DNA from: Hofstenia miamia
Taxonomy: Eukaryota; Xenacoelomorpha; Acoela
Direction: 5' to 3'
Assembly (NCBI GenBank): GCA_004352715.1
Contig: SCFE01000007.1
Location: 2,551,210-2,615,209 of the forward strand
DNA length: 64,000 nucleotides
Part shown: piece by piece, positions 1 through 10,924 of the stretch
Layout of the letters: the number at the start of each line of letters is the position of its first letter
Numbering within the stretch: position 1 is the stretch's first letter
Translations under genes and position numbers: made by a program
The notes under the pieces: model-generated
Seen by the model: only the letters and a program-made list of their open reading frames with translations
The model's database searches: none
Told to the model about the DNA's origin: nothing

Positions 1-362
1 ACAAAATGTGATGTAATGTATACAGGTGAGTGTAATGTGTGTTATAACAAAATGCAATGTTATGTATATTAGGAAAAATTAGTCATTATATAATGAAATG
101 TAAATTTGGGTGTGAATCATTTAAGCAGGTCTGAATGTGCTAATTAAAAATTCATTAGCAAACTGTCAAAAAAATCAATTAGCGAGATCTTCAAAGCACT
201 TAGTGCCAAGTATCAATTAGATAACTCAACGCCTCAACCACCCCCTTCAATATTCACGGTCTGTCACATGACATGTGACGTCATAAGCTCTCGACCAATC
301 AGAGGCGTTTTTGCGCGGCTCTCCAGGACTCGGTCTTTACTACTACTTGGTCTTTCGCTCCT
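1..362. other. Intergenic start of window, no gene recognised
   Basis: I see no coding region. About 265-360 is locally richer in GC and carries a TGACGTCA (CRE-like) match near 277 and a CCAAT box (ACCAATCAGAG) near 294. Either could belong to a promoter or to the body of the retroelement that follows. Nothing links them to a transcript. Confidence 0.4.
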
Positions 363-1158
363 GCAGAATTCCGAATTTTGCTTTGTTATTGGCTTGGCAT
401 CCCCTTAATTAATGATGACAAAAAATGTCCAAAATGCTTTAAGCCTTTGGATTTATTTGGTGATCATGCCATGTCCTGAGCGGCTGATGGTGAAAGAATT
501 GCNNNNNNNNNNNNNNNNNNNNNNNNNNNNNNNNNNNNNNNNNNNNNNNNNNNNNNNNNNNNNNNNNNNNNNNNNNNNNNNNNNNNNNNNNNNNNNNNNN
601 NNNNNNNNNNNNNNNNNNNNNNNNNNNNNNNNNNNNNNNNNNNNNNNNNNNNNNNNNNNNNNNNNNNNNNNNNNNNNNNNNNNNNNNNNNNNNNNNNNNN
701 NNNNNNNNNNNNNNNNNNNNNNNNNNNNNNNNNNNNNNNNNNNNNNNNNNNNNNNNNNNNNNNNNNGTGCTCGTCCTGGGGACATCTTTTTGCCATGCTG
801 GTCTTCTGGCTGACCAGCTGCTCTAGACGTGACTGTAATTAGTTCACTGCAGCCTTCGATTGTTTCTCTTGCAGGTACTAATGCTGGTCATGCTCTGGAA
901 GTTTCAGGCAACCGAAAGCTTAATAAATACACAGAATCATGTTCAGCAGCTGGTATATCCTTCATACCACTATCAGTGGAAGCTCTAGGAGGATGGTCAC
1001 CAATTGCTATCAAAGTATTCTCCAAGATGTCTTTTATGTCTTCTGCCAGAAATGCCTTTTGCGATCTGAATATGGTTTCTACATACTTTTTTCAGCAATT
1101 GTCAGTAATTTTACAGCGGGGAAATGCTACACTTCTTTTATCAAGATATGGTTATTAG
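363..1158 (+). pseudogene. Retroelement C-terminal remnant: zinc-binding motif plus nuclease-like domain
   Basis: Read from 363, the frame gives a stretch resembling RILLxYWLGIP, then a zinc-binding-type CPKC and FGDHA. It is interrupted by a TGA at 477 where a cysteine would be expected. After an N gap (503-766) the frame from 769 reads RPGDIFLPCW. A TGA at 811 follows, probably a CGA changed by CpG deamination, and then AALDVTV, a lysine-rich stretch, VEALGGW and LQRGNATLL, ending at 1158. From memory, this C..C/GDHA..C followed by RPGD...LDVTV and LQRGNA layout occurs at the C-terminus of many invertebrate reverse-transcriptase-like proteins. The acidic positions recall a PD-(D/E)XK nuclease. 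No reverse transcriptase core is visible. Two in-frame stops make this a dead copy. The exact element class is uncertain. Confidence 0.6.
503..766. other. Assembly gap (N run)
   Basis: This is a run of 264 N inside the retroelement remnant, so the relation of the frames on either side cannot be checked. Confidence 0.99.
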
Positions 1159-3014
1159 GTCTCAATCAATTCATGTCTAATCTGTGGCATCTGGAACACA
1201 AACTCAACCATTGTACAAGTTTTTCATTATTGATCACCCAAAAAATAATCATTGTAATGTTAATTTTATATGTATTGATTTTCGTTCTTTTTTAAAAAAA
1301 AAAACAATTTTATATTTGGTGATTCTTAAATATTCTATTTTTGTAATGTTAATTTTGTAAAATGTGCTTTATTAAATATTTATTTGACAAATATACAATT
1401 TGTGAAAACTGAAAAAAAAATTCGTCATTGTATATTTTGGAGAAAGCTTTGACGTAATGGAAAGTGTTCCAATTTGCAATGTTATATCTAATTTTGAATA
1501 TCCAAATATGGACGTTCTTTTTACAGGTTAAATCATAAATAAAAAATGGCTTTTAGTAACCCTGCTTGAATCGGAGATCGAATATATATTGGACAAGAAA
1601 TTGTTTTACAACATTTGTATATGATTTCTTCATGTATCCGCAAAAAATTGATAAATAGATGTATAAATTATGTTCAAGTAGAGTTTTTATCAAAATTCTA
1701 ATTGAATTTGCACAATAGATGTTTACCATAACGCCTGCAATACTTTTAAAGATCAAGTGTGCTTCTAAAATACAGTTGTTTTTAAAATTAATAAAAACTA
1801 TGATTTAATTGCAATAGGTCAAGAAAATTTTAATAATTTAACAGCAATTTCGCTGCACCATGTTGGTATTTAGCATAATACTTAACATTTTTGGACATTT
1901 CTCCAGGGAGATTTTCCGGTATTTTATAAATTCAGATATTCTAATGCCACATTAGGGCGCTCTTTGATTAATCGCACTGCATTTTACTACAACTGTTTTA
2001 GCTACTGAAGCGCTATTTGCATTTTTTTAAATAATACTTTTAATGGCATTGTTGTTGACTTAGATAAGATAAAGGATTCTTTATTCAGATAAATGTAAAC
2101 AATTATATAACTGATAATTTATCTGAATAGGGTCATTAAATTCACAAAACGCATATGTACAATTCACATAAATAACAAACAAATCTTCCAGACTATAGAT
2201 ACATTTCTATAGTACTATTTTAATAACCAGTCATTGTTATAAAATTTGTATCCTAGCAATGATTTAGCAGAAACATATTTTTGCTTAAGGAATATTTTTA
2301 AATGTTTTTGAAAAGATTTTAGTTTCTTAATATTTTTAATTTCCTTAGTTACCTAAATTTTTATTCTATATCTATTAGCTGCAGAGATATTTTTTCCAAA
2401 ATTTAGCCGCCATTTTGAATCTTTGCACAATCCAGACATTAGGAGGCCTTGTAGGTAAAAAAATTCTTACAGATTTGTGTCAAGTGGACAATTTGGTTAT
2501 AAAAAACACTCTCGTTTCAAAATTTTGATCAGATATGCCCAACCCTATTATATGGGTTGCATTGCATTTTTAAGTGCTACAGATTTATGTATGGCTATGA
2601 AATTGACTTACTACAAGGCAAATGTATGTAATAACTTTCGAGTTTTAATTGTATATTGTAGCGCAGTTCCTGGAAATATGGCAATCGTCATCCATTACAA
2701 AAGATTGGGTGAAACTTCCCGAAAACAGCGTGACGTCATTTGTTTATTGTTCAAAATTTGTTAGGCTCATGTAGTAGTTCTGCTACCTGCTGTGTATTTA
2801 CATTTACTTAAAATTATTAAATTAGGGAATAACCTGTACCCATTATCAATAAAACTTTTGCCTTAGTCTAAATTGGTTGTGTGTGTTTTTCTTCTCTCAA
2901 ATTATTATGTATTTAATTATGAGAAGCTAAATTCGTTTTCTATCGAGGAAGAGTAGTACAAGTGTGTCAGCCTTGCGATCTATGCTTGGTTCTTCCACGA
3001 TCAATTTTGATGGC
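1159..3014. other. Non-coding AT-rich stretch
   Basis: I recognise no gene. The interval holds short A or T runs (about 1292-1305) and small open frames without family features or coding-like composition. One of 95 codons at 2477-2764 has no motif I can place. It may be the tail of the retroelement plus intergenic DNA. Confidence 0.5.
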
Positions 3015-3718
3015 ATTCATTCTAGAACTGTGCGGTTACGGATTTAACCGCAGTTAACCGTGGGTACGGTTAAAAATTTTACAAGTTAGGGCGGTTTCGG
3101 TTATAACCGTAAATGGATGAGATTTTCTGATATCAATCTCTTCTCTCTGACAGAAATTTAACTAATTGTAGGGTACCTTTACTCCGTTTATCAGCTTATT
3201 GAGTTAAGATTAATTTAATGTCATTGGTTAATTTTGAATTTGTTAATTTACCAACAGCAAATAAGGGATCATGTGCTAATTAACTTTGTGCGCATAACTT
3301 ACAGTACAATATTTCTCATCTTATACACCACATTTGTGATTTATCATGCATCATGTCATTATCCAAAAAGGTATTGAAAAAATCTAAGAAGTGGAGCTTA
3401 TTGTTAGGAAGCTGCATCTGGTAAGAAAAGTGATATATATGGAAAAGATTTAGCTTTACTGGGTATCCCAGCAGTCAAAATAACAGTGAAAGGTCAGCAA
3501 GCAATGCAGGCAACACCATCACATGCAAGCACACTTCTCTTAACGCAGATTGCATCAGTGAACTGATTGTTATTCGATCCGTCGAAAGAAGCCTTCCATA
3601 AATTTTGTTTGAAAGACTTTTTGCATTTTTGTCATTATACTAAATATTTTGTTTTGCATTAAAAAATCTAGGGCGGTTAGGTTTACAAAAAAGTTGTTTA
3701 CGGGCGGTTACAGTTACT
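3015..3718. mobile_element. Probable non-autonomous hAT-like element
   Basis: GC-richer ends face each other. TAGAACTGTGCGGTTA is at about 3023. The right end, read on the minus strand, begins TAGTAACTGTAACCGCC near 3718. Both ends carry repeated CGGTTA/AACCG subterminal words, as hAT elements often do. I found no clean 8-bp target duplication and no transposase domain, so borders and family are tentative. Confidence 0.4.
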
Positions 3719-3789
3719 ACAATGTGCCTATTAAAAATGGTAACAATTTGCAAAAACGTATTTATTTTTCATGCAGGCTGATAATTAGT

Positions 3790-4112
3790 TTAGAGTTCAT
3801 GATATACATGCACACTAAGTTAGCATAAGTATTCGAAATGCTCCCCATCCACATCAAAACACTTTGAAGTCGTCCAATCCAACAGCTGGTGGCTTTTTTC
3901 ACCACATTCAATGGAATAGCTTCCCAAGCAGCAAGAAGGCAATTCTTTAAATCTTCAACGTTCCCAATCTTGCTTCACTTGGACTGAATTTCTTTGAGTA
4001 ACAGAGACCAAATATAATAGTCCATTACGTTTAAAAATCGGGGCTTTTAGCAGGCCAAAGGTTTGGTTCAATAAATTCAGGTGCATTCTGATCAGGGTTG
4101 CCTTTGATATAG
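3790..4112 (-). pseudogene. Tc1/mariner transposase C-terminal remnant
   Basis: The minus strand encodes scattered but recognisable pieces of the DDE transposase C-terminal half. WPAKSPDF lies at about 4035-4068. It is followed, across frame changes, by MDYYIWSL-like and EDLKNCLLAAWEAIP-like stretches and VVKKATSCW. This order matches the catalytic-domain end of mariner-type transposases, where SPDLNPxD precedes an AW..I motif. Stop codons and frameshifts break it and the N-terminal DNA-binding half is absent. No terminal repeats were identified. It is a dead fragment beside the hAT-like element on its left. Confidence 0.65.
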
Positions 4113-4396
4113 AAATTTCGCATCAAATCAAATCACGAGACTGTTGCTAACCGATATCAATTGATATCAATTCAAATCAACAGTAATTTTTGTTGATATC
4201 AACAGTATTACATTATTTGATACAATGTATTCTTTACTTATTTCAATGAAATTCATTAACTTGCGAGCTCATGTGCTTAAGCAGGACACACGACATCATT
4301 AATAATTACTAATCCAATTTTGATTGCACTGCAGCAGATTTATATTTTGATATATATTTATTCTAAATTTTTGCATGCTTACAAATCAGTAGTATA

Positions 4397-4545
4397 GGCC
4401 GAGTGAACTTTGTTACACTTTTTTCTGATTGTCAAGAGGCCGAGTGAAGTTTGTTACACTTTTTTCTGATTGGTCGAGAGGGGGAGTCCAGCCTGTTCCA
4501 CTTTTTTCTAATTGGTCAAGAGGGGTGGCCTTTGACCTGAGACGT
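4397..4545. repeat. Three tandem ~41-48 bp units with CCAAT-type boxes
   Basis: The unit GGCCGAGTGAA...TTACACTTTTTTCTGATTG is repeated at 4397, 4438 and about 4485, each ending in an ATTGG (inverted CCAAT) with GTC. The units diverge by several bases. The array is followed by T-rich sequence with no gene. Confidence 0.65.
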
Positions 4546-4892
4546 CGTGGATATTGCCGGAGGTGTTTAACTGACGTCATGGAAGTCATGTACTTTTACT
4601 AGTTTTTGTGTTATTTATGTGGTCTAATTTAGTTTACATTTTTGTTTTACTTTTCCACATTAGCTTACATTTTTTTAGTTTTATTTTCCTAAATTTACTT
4701 ACTTTACATGTATTACTTTCCCACATTAACTTACTTTTTAGTTTTACTTTCACATAATGTTATTTATTAATATAATTTATAGACACATGCATTTTTCAGA
4801 AATACAATATAATTATACATGTTTGCAGATTGTTACATCTTTTATCAGGTTTTATACAGCTAACTTTTCTTTACACTCCCTTTTGGTTTATA

Positions 4893-5150
4893 TGATTTTT
4901 TCAGGTTGTACACATTTGGTGACTAATTCATCTTCTATCAACTTTCCACATTGTTCACTTTTTGTATGTGTTTATAGACTGATACACATTCATCGACTTA
5001 CACACCATTGTTCAATTTCATTTGATTTTTTTGGGTTGTACACATTTGCTGACTGATGCATCTTTTATCGACTTTTCCACATTGTTCACTTTTTGTATGT
5101 GTTTATAGACTTGACTTACATTTCTTTTCCAAAGTTTTTTACTTTTGTGA
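4893..5150. repeat. Two-copy tandem repeat, period ~131 bp
   Basis: A block beginning TCAGGTTGTACACATTTG near 4901 recurs near 5032, including the TTTTTGTATGTGTTTATAGACT tail. Base substitutions separate the two copies. It leads directly into the shorter minisatellite on its right. Confidence 0.65.
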
Positions 5151-5276
5151 CTTACATTTCTTTTCCGACGTTTTTTTACTTTTGTGATTTACATTTCTTT
5201 TCCAAAGTTTTTTACTTTTGTGACTTACATTTCTTTTTTGACGTTTTTTCACGTTTGTGACTTACATTTCTTTTCC
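5106..5276 (+). repeat. Minisatellite, ~37-bp unit (part 1)
   Basis: The unit is roughly GTGACTTACATTTCTTTTCC followed by RACGTTTTTTNACTTT. It repeats about four times and then stops abruptly at the single n at 5277. Confidence 0.85.
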
Positions 5277-5277
5277 N
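5277..5277. other. Single-n contig join
   Basis: The satellite stops mid-unit here. The next 234 bases (5278-5511) copy 6132-6365, the 3' part of the non-LTR coding fragment. This is most likely an unresolved join in repetitive DNA. Confidence 0.8.
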
Positions 5278-5519
5278 CACCATGTATTTGAAACATTGGC
5301 AATTAGTCGAATCAGATATTGTCTAGCAGTTTATGGTTCTGATTTTGTTGTATTGTCAAAACTAAATCATTATTTATTAAACTGCTATGAGAAAAAATAT
5401 ACAAATGTGAAATTTAACATCTTTGAGTTATGAAAAATTGACGATCAGAAGACATTATCTCGAATTTAAAAGAACCATCATCATCCTCTATATAACATAA
5501 TTATGCAACATTTGTGTTT

Positions 5520-5852
5520 ATAGACTTGACACATTTCTTTTCCGACGTTGTTTTTACTTTTGTGACTTACATTTCTTTTTTGACGTTTTTTTACTTTTGT
5601 GACTTACATTTCTTTTCCGACGTTTTTTTACTTTTGTGACTTACATTTCTTTTCCAAAGTTTTTTACTTTTGTGACTTACATTTCTTTTTTGACGTTTTT
5701 TCGCGTTTATGACTTACATTTCTTTTCCAAAGTTTTTTCACATTTATGACTTACATTTCTTTTCCAAAGTTTTTTCACGTTTGTGACTTACATTTCTTTT
5801 CCAGCATTTTTTTTTCACGTTTGTGACTTACATTTTTTTTCCGACGTTTTTT
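5520..5852 (+). repeat. Minisatellite, ~37-bp unit (part 2)
   Basis: This is the same unit family as 5106-5276, about nine copies, with the variable words CCGACG, TTGACG and CCAAAG after CTTTT. The last unit runs into the truncated non-LTR element at about 5853. That boundary is consistent with 5'-truncated insertion into the array. Confidence 0.85.
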
Positions 5853-6714
5853 TATGTATGCAAGAAATCAGCTGATCAAATTAGTCAAAAACATTGTAAA
5901 AAAACTGAATATTGTGTTAAAATTTTAGATAGATTTTCACTAAGTAAGAACAACTTCAATTGTAACTATGATTCAATATACAAAGAAAATCAAGATCAGA
6001 AAATTCTCGGAATATATTTTCAGTCAGATATGAGACTTAGTGTACATGGTGAATATTTGTTAAAGCAACTAAGAAAATTAAAATTTATTTTTAAGGACCT
6101 TATTACTAAGAATGTTAACATAAAAGAAAGACACCATGTATTTGAAACATTGGCAATTAGTCGAATCAGATATTGTCTAGCAGTTTATGGTTCTGATTTT
6201 GTTGTATTGTCAAAACTAAATCATTATTTATTAAACTGCTATGAGAAAAAATATACAAATGTGAAATTTAACATCTTTGAGTTATGAAAAATTGACGATC
6301 AGAAGACATTATCTCGAATTTAAAAGAACCATCATCATCCTCTATATAACATAATTATGCAACATTAAAAGCCACAAACAACTACTAGATCAACCAAGAA
6401 ATATTTAGCTCCTATTGTTAAAACCGAAGCATTTAGAAAAAGCTTTATTGTTCGTGTGTTAACCAATTTCTAATCAAATCATGCTTACTTAAACAGATGA
6501 TCTACTATAAACTTAATTTTTCTAAGAAACACTTATTACAATTGCAACAAGTCATTATATTTTAATAGTTTTTAAAGAAACTTTCTCAGTTTTTCTATAT
6601 ATTGTTATGTAAACAATTTATTATTATTCTCTTATTGTAAAATTTTTTTAAATATAATTTTTGTTTAGTTTTTGCACAACTTGTGTTTAGTTTGTGCATA
6701 TTAAATGTTTATTG
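5853..6714 (+). pseudogene. 5'-truncated non-LTR retrotransposon, RT thumb region and tail
   Basis: An open stretch from about 5853 to 6287 encodes the end of a non-LTR reverse transcriptase. It shows KILGIYFQSDMRLSVHGEYL, then a basic LRKLKFIFKDL segment and ISRIRYCLAVYG, the usual order downstream of the catalytic palm (K.LGI...L.W..H, then the conserved ..YG). After the stop the same family signature continues in broken frames: HPLY, then KTEAFRKSFIVR. The palm with its catalytic aspartates is missing, so the copy is 5' truncated and dead. It abuts the minisatellite on its left. The clade (CR1, RTE or other) cannot be decided from this piece. Confidence 0.7.
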
Positions 6715-6715
6715 N
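6715..6715. other. Single-n contig join flanked by a 931-bp overlap
   Basis: Bases 6716-7646 repeat 5784-6714 with no difference that I noticed. Unmerged overlapping contig ends explain this better than a fresh tandem duplication. Confidence 0.85.
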
Positions 6716-6784
6716 TGACTTACATTTCTTTTCCAGCATTTTTTTTTCACGTTTGTGACTTACATTTTTTTTCCGACGTTTTTT

Positions 6785-7646
6785 TATGTATGCAAGAAAT
6801 CAGCTGATCAAATTAGTCAAAAACATTGTAAAAAAACTGAATATTGTGTTAAAATTTTAGATAGATTTTCACTAAGTAAGAACAACTTCAATTGTAACTA
6901 TGATTCAATATACAAAGAAAATCAAGATCAGAAAATTCTCGGAATATATTTTCAGTCAGATATGAGACTTAGTGTACATGGTGAATATTTGTTAAAGCAA
7001 CTAAGAAAATTAAAATTTATTTTTAAGGACCTTATTACTAAGAATGTTAACATAAAAGAAAGACACCATGTATTTGAAACATTGGCAATTAGTCGAATCA
7101 GATATTGTCTAGCAGTTTATGGTTCTGATTTTGTTGTATTGTCAAAACTAAATCATTATTTATTAAACTGCTATGAGAAAAAATATACAAATGTGAAATT
7201 TAACATCTTTGAGTTATGAAAAATTGACGATCAGAAGACATTATCTCGAATTTAAAAGAACCATCATCATCCTCTATATAACATAATTATGCAACATTAA
7301 AAGCCACAAACAACTACTAGATCAACCAAGAAATATTTAGCTCCTATTGTTAAAACCGAAGCATTTAGAAAAAGCTTTATTGTTCGTGTGTTAACCAATT
7401 TCTAATCAAATCATGCTTACTTAAACAGATGATCTACTATAAACTTAATTTTTCTAAGAAACACTTATTACAATTGCAACAAGTCATTATATTTTAATAG
7501 TTTTTAAAGAAACTTTCTCAGTTTTTCTATATATTGTTATGTAAACAATTTATTATTATTCTCTTATTGTAAAATTTTTTTAAATATAATTTTTGTTTAG
7601 TTTTTGCACAACTTGTGTTTAGTTTGTGCATATTAAATGTTTATTG
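6785..7646 (+). pseudogene. Second printed copy of the truncated non-LTR element
   Basis: This is identical to 5853-6714, including the preceding satellite units and the entire 3' tail. It probably represents the same locus entered twice (see the join at 6715). Coding content and decay are as described for the first copy. Confidence 0.7.
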
Positions 7647-7659
7647 TTTTTCTTATTGT

Positions 7660-7675
7660 GTGTGTGTGTGTGTGT
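7660..7675. repeat. (GT)n microsatellite
   Basis: About eight GT units lie just after the end of the non-LTR tail. Confidence 0.9.
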
Positions 7676-8264
7676 CGGAAATATGGACAATGAGCTGGCT
7701 TTAAAAAGCATATTCTATCTACCAAATTCAAGACATTTTGCCTGTCAGTCATCCAATCAAGCTGAAATTTTACACACAGTCTCATTGATACAAATTTTGT
7801 GGAATCCAATAAAGGTTGAATATTTTATATTATAAAAGGCTCAACTGTGTAGATGGCATGCATAGCACTGCCATGGTTAAAATACTCGACATATATAGAA
7901 ACAGAAAACAGCTGCTTGAAAAATTTCAACCTAATTTTTTTCCTAGTTTACGATTTATCACAATCTCACATTTTTCATTTTCATTTTAAATATATAAAAA
8001 TAACTTTATTGCAATCAGAAAGCTTAAAGCCAAGGTCTTCTAAATCTAAGTCCTTATCTAAGCCCATAAATGCAACACCTTTCTCTAAATATCTAAGCAT
8101 TCATGGTTTCATTATTTTCAATGTTGTTTCAGTGTTTTTCATTATATTTAGTCAAATTAAATTTAATACCTAATATATGATCAAAATGAAAACCACCATT
8201 ATACTCGAAATAAATATACCAAGTGATGTATAGTTTTCAAAATTATATAATTTTTTGAACTCCC
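7676..8264. other. Non-coding stretch
   Basis: Small open frames here (for example 7853-8173) show no domain, motif or conserved paralogue in the window. I see nothing else. Confidence 0.5.
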
Positions 8265-8268
8265 AAAT

Positions 8269-8639
8269 AACAAGGATTCATGGGACATGACATTAATGAC
8301 CCATTATTGTTTCCAATAAAAAGGATTTTAAAGCAAATTCAAGTGATTTCAAATAAATATTATCAAATATTTTCAAGTATATTTACAATGTAAAAATGGA
8401 TATAAATAAGATTTGTAATATATTATTCTGTGTTATAAGTTTATTTATATGTTTGTTTTACATTTTCTAGAATGATATTCAATAAAAATTTTGAACGTTG
8501 CATTTTGTATCATATGAATGATTTCAGAAAAAGGCTTAAAATGTCTTTATTATTGGCTATTTGTTGGATTTATTGTTGGGCCATTAATGGTCAAAATGGA
8601 AACAATAATGAGCCATCAATAGTCCATGAATCCTTGTTG
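8269..8639. mobile_element. MITE-like inverted-repeat element
   Basis: The left end AACAAGGATTCATGGGAC at 8269 and the right end, read on the minus strand, AACAAGGATTCATGGACT at 8639 form imperfect terminal inverted repeats. The similarity extends about 50 bp inward, with CATTATTGTTTCCA and ATTAATG in both arms. There is no transposase. Target duplication is unclear, so the superfamily is not assigned. Confidence 0.6.
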
Positions 8640-9209
8640 CTTGTGTTACTACTTTGTTGTTGCATTCAAATTATTTTTCAGCAGAATCCTTACATTGGCT
8701 AACAAAATAGTGTTCTGGACCCATCCGAATATCTAAGAAGAGCAGCATAAAAAAGTTTCCATCTCAATTTATTGCTCTGCGTTATGGGAAGAATTCGAAA
8801 GTTTTTTAAAAAAAATTGGATGTTTCATTGAAAATTAGTGAGAAACTGCACGTACTCCAAACACAAGAACTCTTTTAACAGAAATATTCACGAAGCAGGG
8901 CGGATCTTTATCTATGAATGTGTCTATAGCCATGGCTCTCAAATTGCTTAATACACTCGAAGGTAATTGGTTGTAAATATGAACCATGCTCAGCTTGTGT
9001 TAATGAGTATTTCAGTTAAACTTCAACAGTAAATCGAATTTCTGCATTAAATTATGATATATTTGTATAACTATATGATATTTTCAGATACGATTAGTGT
9101 CTCTTACCAAACCCATGAAAATAATTTCATCATTTTCAACTGTTAAAGTTGACCAATGTTAGTCATTGGAAGAAACCCTAGAAAACTTATAGCAATGGAG
9201 GAATTTAAA

Positions 9210-9213
<4 letters not shown>
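8640..9213. other. Non-coding stretch
   Basis: No gene, RNA or repeat recognised. Confidence 0.5.
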
Positions 9214-9243
<30 letters not shown>

Positions 9244-9786
9244 NNNNNNNNNNNNNNNNNNNNNNNNNNNNNNNNNNNNNNNNNNNNNNNNNNNNNNNNN
9301 NNNNNNNNNNNNNNNNNNNNNNNNNNNNNNNNNNNNNNNNNNNNNNNNNNNNNNNNNNNNNNNNNNNNNNNNNNNNNNNNNNNNNNNNNNNNNNNNNNNN
9401 NNNNNNNNNNNNNNNNNNNNNNNNNNNNNNNNNNNNNNNNNNNNNNNNNNNNNNNNNNNNNNNNNNNNNNNNNNNNNNNNNNNNNNNNNNNNNNNNNNNN
9501 NNNNNNNNNNNNNNNNNNNNNNNNNNNNNNNNNNNNNNNNNNNNNNNNNNNNNNNNNNNNNNNNNNNNNNNNNNNNNNNNNNNNNNNNNNNNNNNNNNNN
9601 NNNNNNNNNNNNNNNNNNNNNNNNNNNNNNNNNNNNNNNNNNNNNNNNNNNNNNNNNNNNNNNNNNNNNNNNNNNNNNNNNNNNNNNNNNNNNNNNNNNN
9701 NNNNNNNNNNNNNNNNNNNNNNNNNNNNNNNNNNNNNNNNNNNNNNNNNNNNNNNNNNNNNNNATATATATATATATATATATATC
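9214..9786. repeat. (AT)n microsatellite containing an assembly gap
   Basis: AT dinucleotides flank a 520-base N run (9244-9763) on both sides. The gap therefore lies within a simple repeat. Confidence 0.9.
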
Positions 9787-9937
9787 ATTAAAGAATGCTT
9801 GAATAAATGTGAAAGTCAGCGAAAATGAAAGTACTCAAGAAAAGCATCAAATGAAACAATGTAGCAGCTTCAAATGGACAGGTATTTCTATTAGTGTTAG
9901 AACACCAAGATGAATTTCTAGAAAAATTTGAGTGTCC

Positions 9938-10924
9938 TCAACATTTTATTGAAGTTGACTGCCAAAATATCTTTAGTTTTACGAATATGTAAGAGTAGCC
10001 ACAATTCAGTCTATAACGAAATTGAGAAGTAGTAAAAAATATAACTGGATTGATTATGAAAAGAAATACACAACCAGCAAAATTATATGTAGTCAGGACA
10101 AGGGCTAAAGATGAGTGTGAAATTCCTGTTGAAAATATTAACACACCAATTGTCTGAACTAATAGTACTTCCACGGTGATTGCCCAGTAGATGGCAAAGT
10201 GTAAGCCCATTCTTAATAAACCTGATGCCTCAGAAATGGCTTCCATGGATTCCACCAATTCTATCAGTCTTTTACGTTGAATTTCTTTTCTCTCTTTTAT
10301 TAAATTATATGCAATACATCCATACGCGCTAGTAAATGCGACGATCAAGCATATAAAGGTTAAAGCATTGAATGAATTAAAGGCAATTAACATATCTTTA
10401 AGAGTTCGACTCAATGACAATCCACAGCTGTAATATAGTGCCAAAAAATTTGTATTAAAGTTAACACAAGTCATGAAGATCATTAGAAAGACTAAAATAC
10501 TAATGAGTGTGACGCATCCACGCCTAGTAAACAATTTTCGGTATCCTGCAAAATAACATATCCCAAAGTATCTACTAAGTGTAATAAATGCAATAATTGT
10601 GAGAGAAATTGCGCTCACTATGCCTTGAATAATTGGTGATATAATAGTGTAACTTAATTGTTTAAATGCAGAGAAATGTTCAATTATATTCAAAGCTGCT
10701 AAAACGGACAGTGGAACTAATATTCCAGTAAAAGTTGTAATTATAACCAATATTTCAAAGTTTTCTAACTTTTTCATTGGGAAAAGAAATCCAATAAAAA
10801 CGTATAAATTGAGTATGACAGACAATCCAATGGTGAAATCTAAGATAATGCTTTGCACTGTAAATATTTCATTAAGCACAGAAATATTAGTACAGTTCTT
10901 TAGTTCATCAACATAGGAAAACAT
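9938..10924 (-). CDS. Rhodopsin-like seven-transmembrane receptor, paralogue 1
   Basis: This intact single-exon frame encodes about 328 residues with seven hydrophobic segments, a plasma-membrane G-protein-coupled receptor by architecture. I chose the ATG at 10924 over the one at 10969 because it gives MFSYVDELKNCTN, which lines up with the starts of the other two paralogues. Visible features: an N-glycosylation sequon NCT, asparagine in TM1 (ILNLYVFIGF), LENFEIL entering TM2, LSRYFG replacing DRY after TM3, a cysteine in the second outer loop (YYSCG), a basic third inner loop, HFAIYW in TM6, and NPVIFF in place of NPxxY. Cys3.25 and Asp2.50 are missing. An AATAAA overlaps the last codons. 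It is divergent from the gene at 12970 and most like it. The ligand is unknown. A chemosensory or orphan role is inferred only. Confidence 0.88.
   Translation of the reverse strand: MFSYVDELKNCTNISVLNEIFTVQSIILDFTIGLSVILNLYVFIGFLFPMKKLENFEILVIITTFTGILVPLSVLAALNIIEHFSAFKQLSYTIISPIIQGIVSAISLTIIAFITLSRYFGICYFAGYRKLFTRRGCVTLISILVFLMIFMTCVNFNTNFLALYYSCGLSLSRTLKDMLIAFNSFNALTFICLIVAFTSAYGCIAYNLIKERKEIQRKRLIELVESMEAISEASGLLRMGLHFAIYWAITVEVLLVQTIGVLIFSTGISHSSLALVLTTYNFAGCVFLFIINPVIFFTTSQFRYRLNCGYSYIFVKLKIFWQSTSIKC

Noticed and set aside
265-310. Promoter with CRE and CCAAT boxes
   Set aside because: Two short matches without a transcript or conserved gene downstream. The following coding sequence is a dead retroelement.
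2477-2764. 95-codon gene with a hydrophobic stretch
   Set aside because: No domain, no paralogue in the window, no splice or start context, and composition like the surrounding DNA.
5823-7219. Two adjacent identical 154-residue genes
   Set aside because: They are the same non-LTR fragment printed twice around the n at 6715, and their first residues are translated satellite DNA.
9156-9791. Long frames of repeated Tyr-Ile
   Set aside because: They are (AT)n tracts plus N runs. The same applies at 12154, 38272, 44890, 47385, 59536 and 61471.
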